Shown here in pieces: positions 1-6,827 of a DNA stretch of 10,927 nt; the first letter of the stretch is position 1, and each line of letters starts with the position of its first letter. Under the pieces are notes generated by a model that was not told where the DNA came from, made no database searches, and worked only from the letters and a program-made list of their open reading frames with translations. Origin of the DNA: an uncultured Bacteroidales bacterium (GTDB lineage Bacteria; Bacteroidota; Bacteroidia; Bacteroidales; WCHB1-69). The stretch spans positions 1 through 10,927 of the forward strand of contig CAMJPH010000082.1 in assembly GCA_946407715.1 (NCBI GenBank), written 5' to 3'. The position numbers and the translations under genes were made by a program.

Positions 1-1201
1 TGGTGTTCATCATGTTGAGGTTGGTGCTGATCTTCAGTCGCGCCTTCTTGCTCACTAATGAAGCTACAAGCAGTGCCAACGCGATGCCGCCGATGATGCA
101 GGTAATCACCACGCTCTTGGTGAGCAGGATGATGACCGCCGCGATGAGCGAGATGCAGAGGTAGGTGCCGAATGTGGCGTTTCGGTTGCCGCCCAACGGG
201 ATGTAGAGGTAGTCTTTCAGCCAGTTGGAGAGGGAAATGTGCCACCGCTTCCAGAAATTGCCCGGGTTGGTGGCTTTGTATGGCGAGTTGAAGTTTTTAG
301 GCAAGTAGAAGCCCATCAGCATGGCCACACCGATAGCGATGTCTGTGTAACCCGAGAAGTCGGCATATACCTGCAACGAATAGACAAACAACGCCGACAG
401 GTTCTCGAAGGCGGTGAACAGCGACGGGTTGTTGAAGACGCGATCAACGAAGTTCACGGCAAGGTAGTCGCTCATAATCAGCTTCTTGGCCAAGCCGTTG
501 AGAATCCAGAAGACGGCGATGCCGAACTGACGACGGGTGAGGAAGAACTTCTTGTAGAGTTGCGGCACGAACTGGTCGGCACGCACAATCGGACCTGCGA
601 CCAACTGCGGGAAAAACGATACGTAGAACCCGAAGTCAAGAATATTGGAAACGTGCGCAATCTTCCGCTTATAAACATCTACCAAGTAACTGATATTCTG
701 GAAAGTATAGAATGAAATACCCACGGGCAGCAGGATTTTGGAAGCGTCGAAATAGTTGGTGCCCGTCCAGTTGTTGGTCCATTGCGCGAGCCAGTTGATG
801 ACCTCATGCTCGCTGCCGATAATCGTATTGTAAGCGTCGGTGCAGAAGTAAGCGTATTTGAAATAGAAGAGTATCAGCAAGTTAATAACCACGCCCGAAA
901 TCATGAACGTCTTGCGCCAGCCGTTTCGCTGCGACTTGTCCATGAAAACACCGAGGAAGTAGTCCAAGAAGGTGTCAAACAGTAAGATGAGGACAAAGAG
1001 ACCGGAGGTTTTGTAGTAGAAAAGTAAGCTGACGAAGAAGAGGAACGTATTGCGTAACAGCCGTTTGCGATGGAAAAGCGCAAAGAAGGCGAACACGATG
1101 GCGAAGAATGCCCAGAAATTGAACTGGGTGAACAACAGCGGATGCGTCTCATCGAACGAGAACAGGTTGATCAGAAATTGCGAAACGTTCTCCCAGGTCA
1201 T
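1..1201 (-). CDS. MBOAT family membrane O-acyltransferase (AlgI/PatA-like), partial
   Basis: Polytopic inner-membrane protein expected to carry acetyl groups from a cytoplasmic donor to the periplasmic side for O-acetylation of a polysaccharide. About 400 residues are present; the C-terminus lies beyond the left edge. Visible marks are many hydrophobic helices, the segment LLPVGISFYTFQNISYLVD, FFPQLVAGPIVRA, and the family signature FWKRWHISLSNWLKDYLYIP followed by LGGNR, with the conserved His at about residue 321. The second conserved MBOAT histidine (usually in a GGLWHG segment) should lie just outside the window. After LGGNR there are two extra hydrophobic stretches before the expected NTML segment. 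The start ATG at 1201 shares four bases (ATGA) with the stop of the upstream SGNH gene, implying translational coupling. The family call is firm; the glycan substrate is unknown. Confidence 0.93.
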   Translation of the reverse strand, partial: MTWENVSQFLINLFSFDETHPLLFTQFNFWAFFAIVFAFFALFHRKRLLRNTFLFFVSLLFYYKTSGLFVLILLFDTFLDYFLGVFMDKSQRNGWRKTFMISGVVINLLILFYFKYAYFCTDAYNTIIGSEHEVINWLAQWTNNWTGTNYFDASKILLPVGISFYTFQNISYLVDVYKRKIAHVSNILDFGFYVSFFPQLVAGPIVRADQFVPQLYKKFFLTRRQFGIAVFWILNGLAKKLIMSDYLAVNFVDRVFNNPSLFTAFENLSALFVYSLQVYADFSGYTDIAIGVAMLMGFYLPKNFNSPYKATNPGNFWKRWHISLSNWLKDYLYIPLGGNRNATFGTYLCISLIAAVIILLTKSVVITCIIGGIALALLVASLVSKKARLKISTNLNMMNT

Positions 1202-2508
1202 TGCTGTAAAGTTTTAAGGGGTTGGACAAAAGCGTGCCAAAAGAGGTCGCCGATGAGGTTGTATCCGTTGACGGTAAAGTGGACACGGTCTTTCTGCGCG
1301 AGTCCCTTGGCCTGCCATTTGGCCATGGAGCCGAGTCCGCCCATCACTTCAAACTGGTCCCAAACAGCACCACCCGTCAGGTTGGCTAATCGATGCATGA
1401 CATCGCTCACCTCAGGACCGGTCTTATTCACGGAGTAACGGCCCTTCTTGCCGCGCTTCCACGTGTCGTTGTTCGACAGGAAGATGAACGCACAGTCGGG
1501 ATTGGCCTCGCGAATGCGGGCGATCAGCTGCAAGTAATTGTTCTTGAAGACCGTGGAGTCGAAATCGTTGCCGAAAGCGTCGTTCACGCCGATGCCGAAA
1601 ATCACCAAATCGGGCGGGAAGGCCTTGAGGTCGCGGACGAAGTTCTTGCACCGCAGGTATGATGGCACCGCAGTACCGTTAACCCCTATGGATGTGAAGG
1701 TTACGCCCGGTTTTCCGTTTTTCAACCACAATCCGTTGACGAAGAAGGTGTCTGCCGCACCACAGGGGAAGTAGAAAGTGAACTCCTGCAGGGGACGACC
1801 GGGATAAAAGTAGTAACGCTCGTTTTCCAGATCGGATTCATCGGGGAAGCGCCATATCGTATCGTATTTCAACACGGGGTCGATGTAGTGGCCGTTGGAG
1901 CGGCCGAAAAGCACAAGCGTGTCGGTGGCGAAGTCATAATCCGGCTCGTTCATCGTGAATTTGATGGACTGCACCGACTGCATGCAATAGACGGAAATCC
2001 CCGACATGCCGAGTGGAGATGGGTACTGCTGATAGACGTTGCGGATTAGCGAGAAAACATCGGAGCGGGTGATTTTGTAGTCGCGGGGGTTGTTGCAGGC
2101 GTTTGCCGCCGAGTATGGGAAAATTAGCCCGCGATCGGCTGGTTCGCCACCATATTCGGCCAAGACATGCTTGCGGATGCGGTGCGACATCGTGCCTGCC
2201 TGCACGTGCGAGCCGCCGATGTGCATGATGTGGACGTTGCCCTTGCGGGTACGGTTCACACGGCTCCACTTCTCGTAGAAGCGCACCAATGTCATGCTGT
2301 CCCTGCCCCAGCAAAGAGTGTCATCGTTGAAACGAATGAAGGAGAATGTGGAGTCGTAGGCCGAGAACAACTCGGGGAGCACCCAGACAGCGGAGGTATC
2401 GGCCTCCATCACCAGCGCGACGCTGTCAGCGGTCTCGTCGGTCTGTGCGAAAACGTTCAATGCACAGAGTGTCAATATGATGCAAATTAGTTTTCGGCGG
2501 CCTCCCAT
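1198..2508 (-). CDS. secreted SGNH/GDSL hydrolase-fold protein, probable O-acetyltransferase partner
   Basis: Protein of 436 residues with an N-terminal signal peptide (GGRRKLICIILTLCALNVFA, then QTDE), so it acts in the periplasm or at the outer envelope. SGNH blocks can be read: HIGGSHVQ with nucleophile Ser about 100, a Gly-containing SIGVNG segment, GIGVND supplying the block III Asn, and DRVHF with Asp about 407 and His about 410. A beta-rich stretch between the Ser block and SIGVNG may be an inserted glycan-binding module. Its C-terminal half resembles the upstream SGNH protein (WD.FEVMGG, then M..W..KG.A..D.VHFT..G.N), so the two look like tandem paralogues. It overlaps the upstream gene by 22 bases and the MBOAT gene by four. 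The likely role is to take acetyl from the MBOAT and place it on, or remove it from, a polysaccharide; direction and substrate are inference. Confidence 0.88.
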   Translation of the reverse strand: MGGRRKLICIILTLCALNVFAQTDETADSVALVMEADTSAVWVLPELFSAYDSTFSFIRFNDDTLCWGRDSMTLVRFYEKWSRVNRTRKGNVHIMHIGGSHVQAGTMSHRIRKHVLAEYGGEPADRGLIFPYSAANACNNPRDYKITRSDVFSLIRNVYQQYPSPLGMSGISVYCMQSVQSIKFTMNEPDYDFATDTLVLFGRSNGHYIDPVLKYDTIWRFPDESDLENERYYFYPGRPLQEFTFYFPCGAADTFFVNGLWLKNGKPGVTFTSIGVNGTAVPSYLRCKNFVRDLKAFPPDLVIFGIGVNDAFGNDFDSTVFKNNYLQLIARIREANPDCAFIFLSNNDTWKRGKKGRYSVNKTGPEVSDVMHRLANLTGGAVWDQFEVMGGLGSMAKWQAKGLAQKDRVHFTVNGYNLIGDLFWHAFVQPLKTLQQ

Positions 2509-3998
2509 AAATTGTCGAATTGTTCGGCACCCATCTTTCGACGGGTGGTGTAGAGTTCATACATCGTCGCGAAATTCTCAGCCAAGGTCTTGCCTACATA
2601 GTTCGCGCCGGCAGGGGTGAAATGCACGTAGTCGGGACCGGCCCAGCCTTTCTTCACCCAGGCAATCATAGCGTTTCGGCCGCCCATCACCTCATACAAG
2701 TCCCAGTAAGCCACGTGGTTGCGCAGACACATATTGCGTAGGCTGTCCACCATCGCGGGCAAGAATTTGTAAGTCTGCAGCGAACCACCGTAGGAGTGGC
2801 TCATATCGGAAGGCCCGATGAAAAGCAGAGTGGCGTTGGGGCAAACACTTTTGATGCGCCGGATTTGGCTCTGCATGAGCCTGCAATAATCGTTGATGGA
2901 TTTGGTGCTATATACTGACGGCACGGTATTGCCGCCGAACTGCAGGATGATCATCCCGACATTGGAATTCTGGTAGCATTTGTGCAAAATGGAGTCGGTG
3001 ACGAGGGTGAACTGGTTGCCGGAGGAGCTGCGCAACGGGATGTTATCGACGCTCACGCCCGGACCGTTATCAATCATGATGCCGTAGATGTCGGCTGTGC
3101 CCTGCATGTTGATGCGCAGCGAGGCGGTGGTCGAGTCTGTCTGCCAGCGCATAGCGTGGATGCCCGCGCTTTCGCTCGTGCAGGTGGAGTCGAATCCGTG
3201 TTTGCGGTCGGTGAGGGTGGCGCGGAATTTGCCGTCGTGGTCGTTGTAGAGCATCGTGACGCGGGAGAACCGTTTCACGCGGCTGTCGGTGCGCTTGTTG
3301 GTGGTGGCATTCGCGGTGAAGGTGCCGCTGCCAGTAAGACGGTAGCATTTCAACATCAGTCCGTAGTTGCCACGCGCCCGCGCTCCGTCACCGTAGGTCG
3401 AATAGAGGGTGAACGCGCCGCTGGCCGACTGGCTCACCGCGTAGGACGCAACGGTTTGGATGGCAGGCACCAAGCCTGGACCGCCGCCACCGAACTTCGA
3501 CTGCATCCAGGTGCGGAGGTTGCCGGAGATGCGGTCCATCTCGATCTGCGAGTCGCCATAGTGGAGCACGCGCACCACCTCGTCCTTGGATCTTGCCGAA
3601 GCCGCTTTCGCAAAGAATTTGTCGAAATAGGTGACATCGCCGTCGGGCAGGTAAAAGTGTCCTTCCGAAGCAAGAGTGGTCTTGAAATGTTCAAGCGTAT
3701 CGAGTTGCTCCTCAACACGTTTCTGCTTGATAGAGTCTTCCTTGGCAATTTCCGCGATAATGGCCTCGCGTTTTTTGCGGTTAAATAGGGTAGGGGCGGG
3801 GATTCTCGGGTCGCTTTTCAGGCTGTCACCGGGCAAATCGGGCAGGTCTGCATCAGGGTCCGCCAGCACTTTTTCGATAGAAGGGAAGTTAACGGTGTGT
3901 TTGGCAAGCGTAATGCCCTCTTCGGGATAAAAGAAGCTGATAACCCCTAAACAAGTGATTATCAAAATGATGAACAACGCTATCTGCCAAGGTTTCAT
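2487..3998 (-). CDS. membrane-anchored SGNH/GDSL hydrolase-fold protein, first gene of the MBOAT operon
   Basis: Protein of 503 residues. One N-terminal transmembrane anchor (about residues 5-24, AWQ-type start KPWQIALFIILIITC) is followed by a Pro/Asp-rich linker and a charged, probably helical segment around residues 75-115 (KKREAIIAEIAKEDSIKQ), then the SGNH fold. The nucleophile block reads VLHYGDSQIE with Ser about 150; the last block reads DYVHFTPAG with Asp about 456 and His about 459. The block III position reads LQFGGNT rather than the usual GxND, so oxyanion-hole geometry may differ. A Gly/Ser-rich middle part (GVSVDNIPLRSSSG) lines up with the corresponding part of the next gene. 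ATG 3998 was chosen because it gives the anchor directly and has AAAAGGA just upstream. A TAnnTTTG promoter lies about 30 bases upstream. It probably works with the second SGNH protein and MBOAT in glycan O-acetylation. Confidence 0.87.
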   Translation of the reverse strand: MKPWQIALFIILIITCLGVISFFYPEEGITLAKHTVNFPSIEKVLADPDADLPDLPGDSLKSDPRIPAPTLFNRKKREAIIAEIAKEDSIKQKRVEEQLDTLEHFKTTLASEGHFYLPDGDVTYFDKFFAKAASARSKDEVVRVLHYGDSQIEMDRISGNLRTWMQSKFGGGGPGLVPAIQTVASYAVSQSASGAFTLYSTYGDGARARGNYGLMLKCYRLTGSGTFTANATTNKRTDSRVKRFSRVTMLYNDHDGKFRATLTDRKHGFDSTCTSESAGIHAMRWQTDSTTASLRINMQGTADIYGIMIDNGPGVSVDNIPLRSSSGNQFTLVTDSILHKCYQNSNVGMIILQFGGNTVPSVYSTKSINDYCRLMQSQIRRIKSVCPNATLLFIGPSDMSHSYGGSLQTYKFLPAMVDSLRNMCLRNHVAYWDLYEVMGGRNAMIAWVKKGWAGPDYVHFTPAGANYVGKTLAENFATMYELYTTRRKMGAEQFDNLWEAAEN

Positions 3999-4026
3999 TC
4001 CTTTTCTACCCTAATTTTTGAGGGCG

Positions 4027-4034
4027 CAAAGGTA
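4027..4034 (-). promoter_or_regulatory. Bacteroidota-type promoter -7 box for the acetylation operon
   Basis: Read on the - strand this is TACCTTTG, an exact match to TAnnTTTG, about 28 bases before the ATG at 3998. A clear -33 TTTG is not visible at the expected spacing, so the promoter may be weak or rely on the T-rich stretch just upstream. Confidence 0.6.
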
Positions 4035-4083
4035 CAAAAAAAGTTCATAATTAGTACATTAGCGGAACTTTCTGTCAGAACAT

Positions 4084-4110
4084 AGACGTGAGACGTAAGA
4101 CGTGAGACGT
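4084..4110. repeat. tandem heptamer repeat, period 7, four copies
   Basis: The core AGACGT recurs every seven bases at 4084, 4091, 4098 and 4105, with G, A, G as the seventh base. One more AGACGT sits alone at 4126-4131. The array lies between two divergent promoters. Function unknown; it could be a slippage-prone microsatellite or a cluster of binding sites. Confidence 0.85.
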
Positions 4111-4130
4111 TTGGACTTGCAGCAGAGACG

Positions 4131-4159
4131 TTGCGGATGCTCTAAAAAATGTATTTTTG
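4131..4159 (+). promoter_or_regulatory. Bacteroidota-type promoter for the lipoprotein gene at 4187
   Basis: TTG at 4131-4133 and TATTTTTG (TAnnTTTG) at 4152-4159 are 18 bases apart, close to the known -33/-7 arrangement of Bacteroidota sigma-ABfr promoters. The start codon follows 27 bases after the -7 box. The sequence from -7 into the leader closely resembles the one at 7448-7473 upstream of the ATPase gene. Confidence 0.6.
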
Positions 4160-4186
4160 CGCTTTGAATATCCAATTTACCGAACA

Positions 4187-4720
4187 ATGAAAAAATTTAT
4201 AACTATTTGTATAACAGTGTTGTCCGTTGTTGTTATAACTGCCTGTAAGAGCGGGAACAAAATTGATGGCACTGCTAAAGTCGATGGACATTACACATAC
4301 GAACACGCCTTCAACTATGACCTCAAAGGTGCCCACCTCGACGTGTGCGAAACCGGCACGATGGACTTCCACCCCGACGGCGCCGCCCTCGACTCCGCCC
4401 GGCAGGTCTATACCGCCACCCTTCAGGACAGCAGTATCGTGACGTGGGTGTTCAACTATGTCAGTCCCAGTAAGTGGCGTATGGAGGGTGAGGATTTCTA
4501 CTTCTCTGGCATCAAGGAAAGCTTCCGAATGGAGGTGGTTGAAGGTGACAAAGAGAACGAACTGGCTCAGGAAATCATCAAGGTCGTCAGCGGCAGCATC
4601 GACTACGAATACAAATTCCACCTTGACACGCTGACGGACCAGAAACTGCAGTGGAGCTTCACCTACCGCGACGGCCATAGCGACACGTGGGAGTTCTATC
4701 GGGAATCTTCGCGAAAATAA
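4187..4720 (+). CDS. small lipoprotein of unknown function
   Basis: Protein of 177 residues starting with a type II signal peptide (MKKFITICITVLSVVVITAC), lipobox ITAC, lipidated Cys at residue 20. The ATG at 4187 is preferred over an in-frame TTG at 4157 because the TTG lies inside the promoter -7 box and would put extra residues before the signal peptide. The mature part, about 155 residues, alternates charged and aromatic residues in a beta-strand-like pattern (TGTMDFHPDG, KWRMEGEDFYFSG, LQWSFTYRDGHSDTWEFYRE) reminiscent of small lipocalin-like Bacteroidota lipoproteins, but no diagnostic motif is visible. It is probably inner- or outer-membrane-anchored facing the periplasm. The next gene starts 12 bases downstream, so the two are probably cotranscribed. 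No specific function is assigned. Confidence 0.85.
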   Translation: MKKFITICITVLSVVVITACKSGNKIDGTAKVDGHYTYEHAFNYDLKGAHLDVCETGTMDFHPDGAALDSARQVYTATLQDSSIVTWVFNYVSPSKWRMEGEDFYFSGIKESFRMEVVEGDKENELAQEIIKVVSGSIDYEYKFHLDTLTDQKLQWSFTYRDGHSDTWEFYRESSRK

Positions 4721-4732
4721 AACACCGAGATT

Positions 4733-5206
4733 ATGGAAAACATCAAAATTTATCATTCTTATGGGAAAAGCCCTATCGTCGCCGCAATTTGTTTTATTGT
4801 TGCCGGACTTTGCAATTTGATTCTTTTGATTTTGGAAGGAAGCCATAACTGGATATCGTGGTTAATTGTTTTTTTACTTCTTGGCTTTGGATTGTATCAG
4901 GCATATTTATACTGGAAAGAAAAGATCAAAAAAACGCCGTTTTTGGAAGTTGCTGACGACAAGGTGACTGTGAACAGCGCGAAAAGTTGGGAGATCTCTT
5001 TTTCAGAAGTGGAGGAGTTCTTCTTCACGGATATCACCAAACAGCTGATAGGAATCCGCTATAAAAATGATGAGATTCAGAAAACGAAAAACCATAGCAT
5101 CGGAAACAAGGATGAGATTTCTACCTACCGCTTGTCGATGAAACCCCAGGAACTCCTTGACCTGTTGAATCAACGATTGGAAGCCTACCGCAGCACGCAC
5201 GCCTGA
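4733..5206 (+). CDS. two-TM membrane protein, STM3941-like
   Basis: Protein of 157 residues. Two hydrophobic helices at about residues 14-35 and 41-60 form a hairpin, followed by a cytoplasmic-type soluble domain of about 90 residues (FLEVADDKVTVNS, WEISFSEVEEFFF, ISTYRLSMKPQELLDLLNQRLEAYR). The layout of a membrane hairpin plus a PH-like strand-rich domain, ending in a helix after the 'S.....ELL..LN' phrase, fits the small STM3941 family, whose function is not known. The gene is AT-richer than its neighbours. It follows the lipoprotein gene by 12 bases and probably shares its promoter. The family call is from pattern memory and is moderate; the membrane topology is well supported. Confidence 0.8.
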   Translation: MENIKIYHSYGKSPIVAAICFIVAGLCNLILLILEGSHNWISWLIVFLLLGFGLYQAYLYWKEKIKKTPFLEVADDKVTVNSAKSWEISFSEVEEFFFTDITKQLIGIRYKNDEIQKTKNHSIGNKDEISTYRLSMKPQELLDLLNQRLEAYRSTHA

Positions 5207-5230
5207 AACGCCTCGCCATTCGTGATGACC

Positions 5231-5258
5231 TTGTGTTAAAACAAAAATTGTACTTTTG
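5231..5258 (+). promoter_or_regulatory. Bacteroidota-type promoter for the DUF2807 gene
   Basis: TTG at 5231-5233 and TACTTTTG (TAnnTTTG) at 5251-5258, 17 bases apart, lie 29 bases before the ATG at 5288. The AT-rich leader and the 81-base gap after the previous gene support a new transcription unit here. Confidence 0.6.
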
Positions 5259-5287
5259 CCGAATATTAATTGTTTATATATCGAATT

Positions 5288-5992
5288 ATGAAAAACATTG
5301 TCATTCTACTGTCTTTGAGCATCTTATTCTTCGGATGCACAAAAGATTGGGGTACTCCTGCCACCAAAAACTATCCTATCAACGGGGCATACACGAAACT
5401 TGACGTGAGTAACGCTTTTGATGTAACCGTCAGCGACCAAGTGACCGATGTGGTCGTCACGGTGGGCGAGCTGGCGCACGACAGGGTGGTGGTGAGAGTC
5501 GTTGACGGCGAATTGCAAATCGGATTCAAACCGAACACAATGTATAACGGAAAAGCCACTGCCGTCATCCCTGCCACTGCCAACCTGTACGGCCTTGATC
5601 TCAGCGGGGCCTCCTCATTCACAGGAGATCTTAGAGGGAACAATGTGAACATAGAACTTTCCGGTGCGTCAACCTATCGGGGCTCTATCGAAGCCGCTGA
5701 ACTGGACATTGACTTGTCAGGGGCTTCGGATGCCATTATAAACGGTGTTTGCCAGACCAAGATGGAGATAGACCTGAGCGGGGCCAGCACTTTGAAAGCA
5801 GCTGACCTTTCGGCCATGTCGGTGTATGGGGAGATGAGTGGCGCCAGCGATGCCGATGTCACGGTCTGCTCTGCTCTGAATGTGCAACTCAGCGGGGCCA
5901 GTACGCTCACGTACGGAACCTCCTCTGAAGAGTGTCATCCTAATATCAACTGCCCTGCATCTGGCAGCTCGGATGTCAAGCCGCGTCATTAG
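5288..5992 (+). CDS. head-GIN domain (DUF2807) lipoprotein
   Basis: Protein of 234 residues. Lipoprotein signal (MKNIVILLSLSILFFGC) with lipidated Cys about 17; the ATG at 5288 is chosen over an in-frame TTG at 5270 because it starts this signal peptide exactly and keeps a leader after the promoter. The mature part begins with the family's usual opening (YTKLDVSNAFDVTVSD) and continues as a ladder of six [LM]SGAS motifs at residues 105, 124, 143, 163, 183 and 201, spaced 18-20 residues, as expected for rungs of a right-handed beta-solenoid. DUF2807 proteins are common surface or periplasmic lipoproteins in Bacteroidota, sometimes labelled putative autotransporter adhesins, but their role is unproven. 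It ends in a Cys-containing tail (CHPNINC). The alpha/beta hydrolase gene starts 27 bases downstream and may be cotranscribed. Confidence 0.92.
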   Translation: MKNIVILLSLSILFFGCTKDWGTPATKNYPINGAYTKLDVSNAFDVTVSDQVTDVVVTVGELAHDRVVVRVVDGELQIGFKPNTMYNGKATAVIPATANLYGLDLSGASSFTGDLRGNNVNIELSGASTYRGSIEAAELDIDLSGASDAIINGVCQTKMEIDLSGASTLKAADLSAMSVYGEMSGASDADVTVCSALNVQLSGASTLTYGTSSEECHPNINCPASGSSDVKPRH

Positions 5993-6019
5993 CAGCGTTG
6001 TCGTATTGTTGATTGACCT

Positions 6020-6760
6020 ATGGATTTCCATATTTACGGTACACAAAACAGCCCTAAACTCCTCTTGCTTCCGGGCTTGGGAGTCTCGCACGAGATTTTC
6101 CTTCCGTTAATAGAATTGCTGAAGGAGGATTTCCATATTGTCACGGTGGATGTTGACGGTTTCCTGCTCGGCAAGCCCTCGCGATTCACCTCTGTCGATG
6201 ACCAAGCGGCGCAGGCCATCCGCTATGTGCAGGAGAACCTCTGCGGACGATTGGATGTCGCCTACGGTCTCTCGTTGGGCGGGAAAATCCTCTCGCGGAT
6301 GCTGGAGCGCGACGAAATTGTCATTGACCACGCCATTATGGATGCCGCGCCGCTGCTGCCGCTGCCAAAATGGACCGTGGGACCGCTTCGCTACTACCAA
6401 GCCCTCAACGTGTGGACCTGCTACCATTGGACCGGCTTCTGGCGGTGGCTGTTCCACTCGCACTACTTCGACGTGCTGTTGGATGAGGTCCGGAAGGTCT
6501 ATCCGTCTGGGAAGACCCGCGCGGTGTTGGATGGGTACAAATCGGTATATACCAGCAAATTGGAATCTATTCACGGAGCCGACATCCACTATTGGCACGG
6601 TACCAAGGAAGCTTTTGTTGCGAAGCCGCAGGTCAAACACTTGCTCTCGTTATGTCCCGATGCGCACGTGGAGGTCTTCGAGAGGATGAACCACGGCCAG
6701 CTGCTGTTGGACCACCCGGAAGAGGTGGCGAAGAGAGTAGAGATAATAGTTAATAGTTAA
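6020..6760 (+). CDS. alpha/beta hydrolase-fold protein
   Basis: Cytoplasmic-type protein of 246 residues without a signal peptide. Seen: an oxyanion-loop segment LLLLPGLGVSHEIF (residues 14-27), the nucleophile elbow GLSLGG with Ser 85, a Trp/Tyr-rich cap region (about 118-150) that would line a hydrophobic acyl pocket, and the catalytic His in MNHGQ (His 225). The acid residue is most likely Glu 197 (HGTKEAF), where many relatives have Asp. These features fit an esterase or thioesterase-like hydrolase; the substrate cannot be inferred. The last residues (EIIVNS) are encoded by a TAATAGT-type simple repeat (6742-6760), so the native C-terminus may have been extended by intergenic repeat sequence. 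A broken copy of the same kind of gene lies at 10542-10634, sharing even the bases before the start codon. Confidence 0.88.
   Translation: MDFHIYGTQNSPKLLLLPGLGVSHEIFLPLIELLKEDFHIVTVDVDGFLLGKPSRFTSVDDQAAQAIRYVQENLCGRLDVAYGLSLGGKILSRMLERDEIVIDHAIMDAAPLLPLPKWTVGPLRYYQALNVWTCYHWTGFWRWLFHSHYFDVLLDEVRKVYPSGKTRAVLDGYKSVYTSKLESIHGADIHYWHGTKEAFVAKPQVKHLLSLCPDAHVEVFERMNHGQLLLDHPEEVAKRVEIIVNS
6742..6760 (+). repeat. short TAATAGT tandem repeat at the hydrolase 3' end
   Basis: ATAATAGTTAATAGTTAA is a two-copy period-7 repeat (TAATAGT / TAATAGT) spanning the stop codon of the alpha/beta hydrolase. It supplies its last few codons. Confidence 0.55.
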
Positions 6761-6770
6761 GAGTTTTCCT

Positions 6771-6805
6771 TGAGCAGCCCCGATAGGGGCAAGAGCTCGG
6801 TAGAA
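6771..6805. repeat. dispersed-type palindromic element with GCCCC/GGGGC hairpin
   Basis: GCCCC (6777-6781), loop GATA, GGGGC (6786-6790) forms a perfect five-base-pair GC hairpin followed by AAGAGCTCGGTAGAA. Similar 'agcccc-loop-ggggc ... ggtagaa' units recur between genes in many Bacteroidales genomes, from my recollection of such genomes. There is no T-run after the hairpin, so it is a poor intrinsic terminator. It separates the hydrolase from the methyltransferase gene. Confidence 0.55.
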
Positions 6806-6827
6806 TTAACAATTAAAACGTTATAAG

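Noticed and set aside
2982..3788. 268-codon open frame on the + strand
   Set aside because: It lies entirely inside the SGNH gene on the other strand, which has an anchor and catalytic motifs. The + product is an Ala/Val/Gly-rich shadow without motifs.
4084..4110. CRISPR-like array
   Set aside because: The repeats are seven bases with no spacers, far too short for CRISPR; treated as a simple tandem repeat.
4142..4846. 234-codon - strand frame covering the small lipoprotein
   Set aside because: The + strand has a promoter, lipobox and operon context. The - frame shows no start signal or domain and would run through the divergent promoter region.
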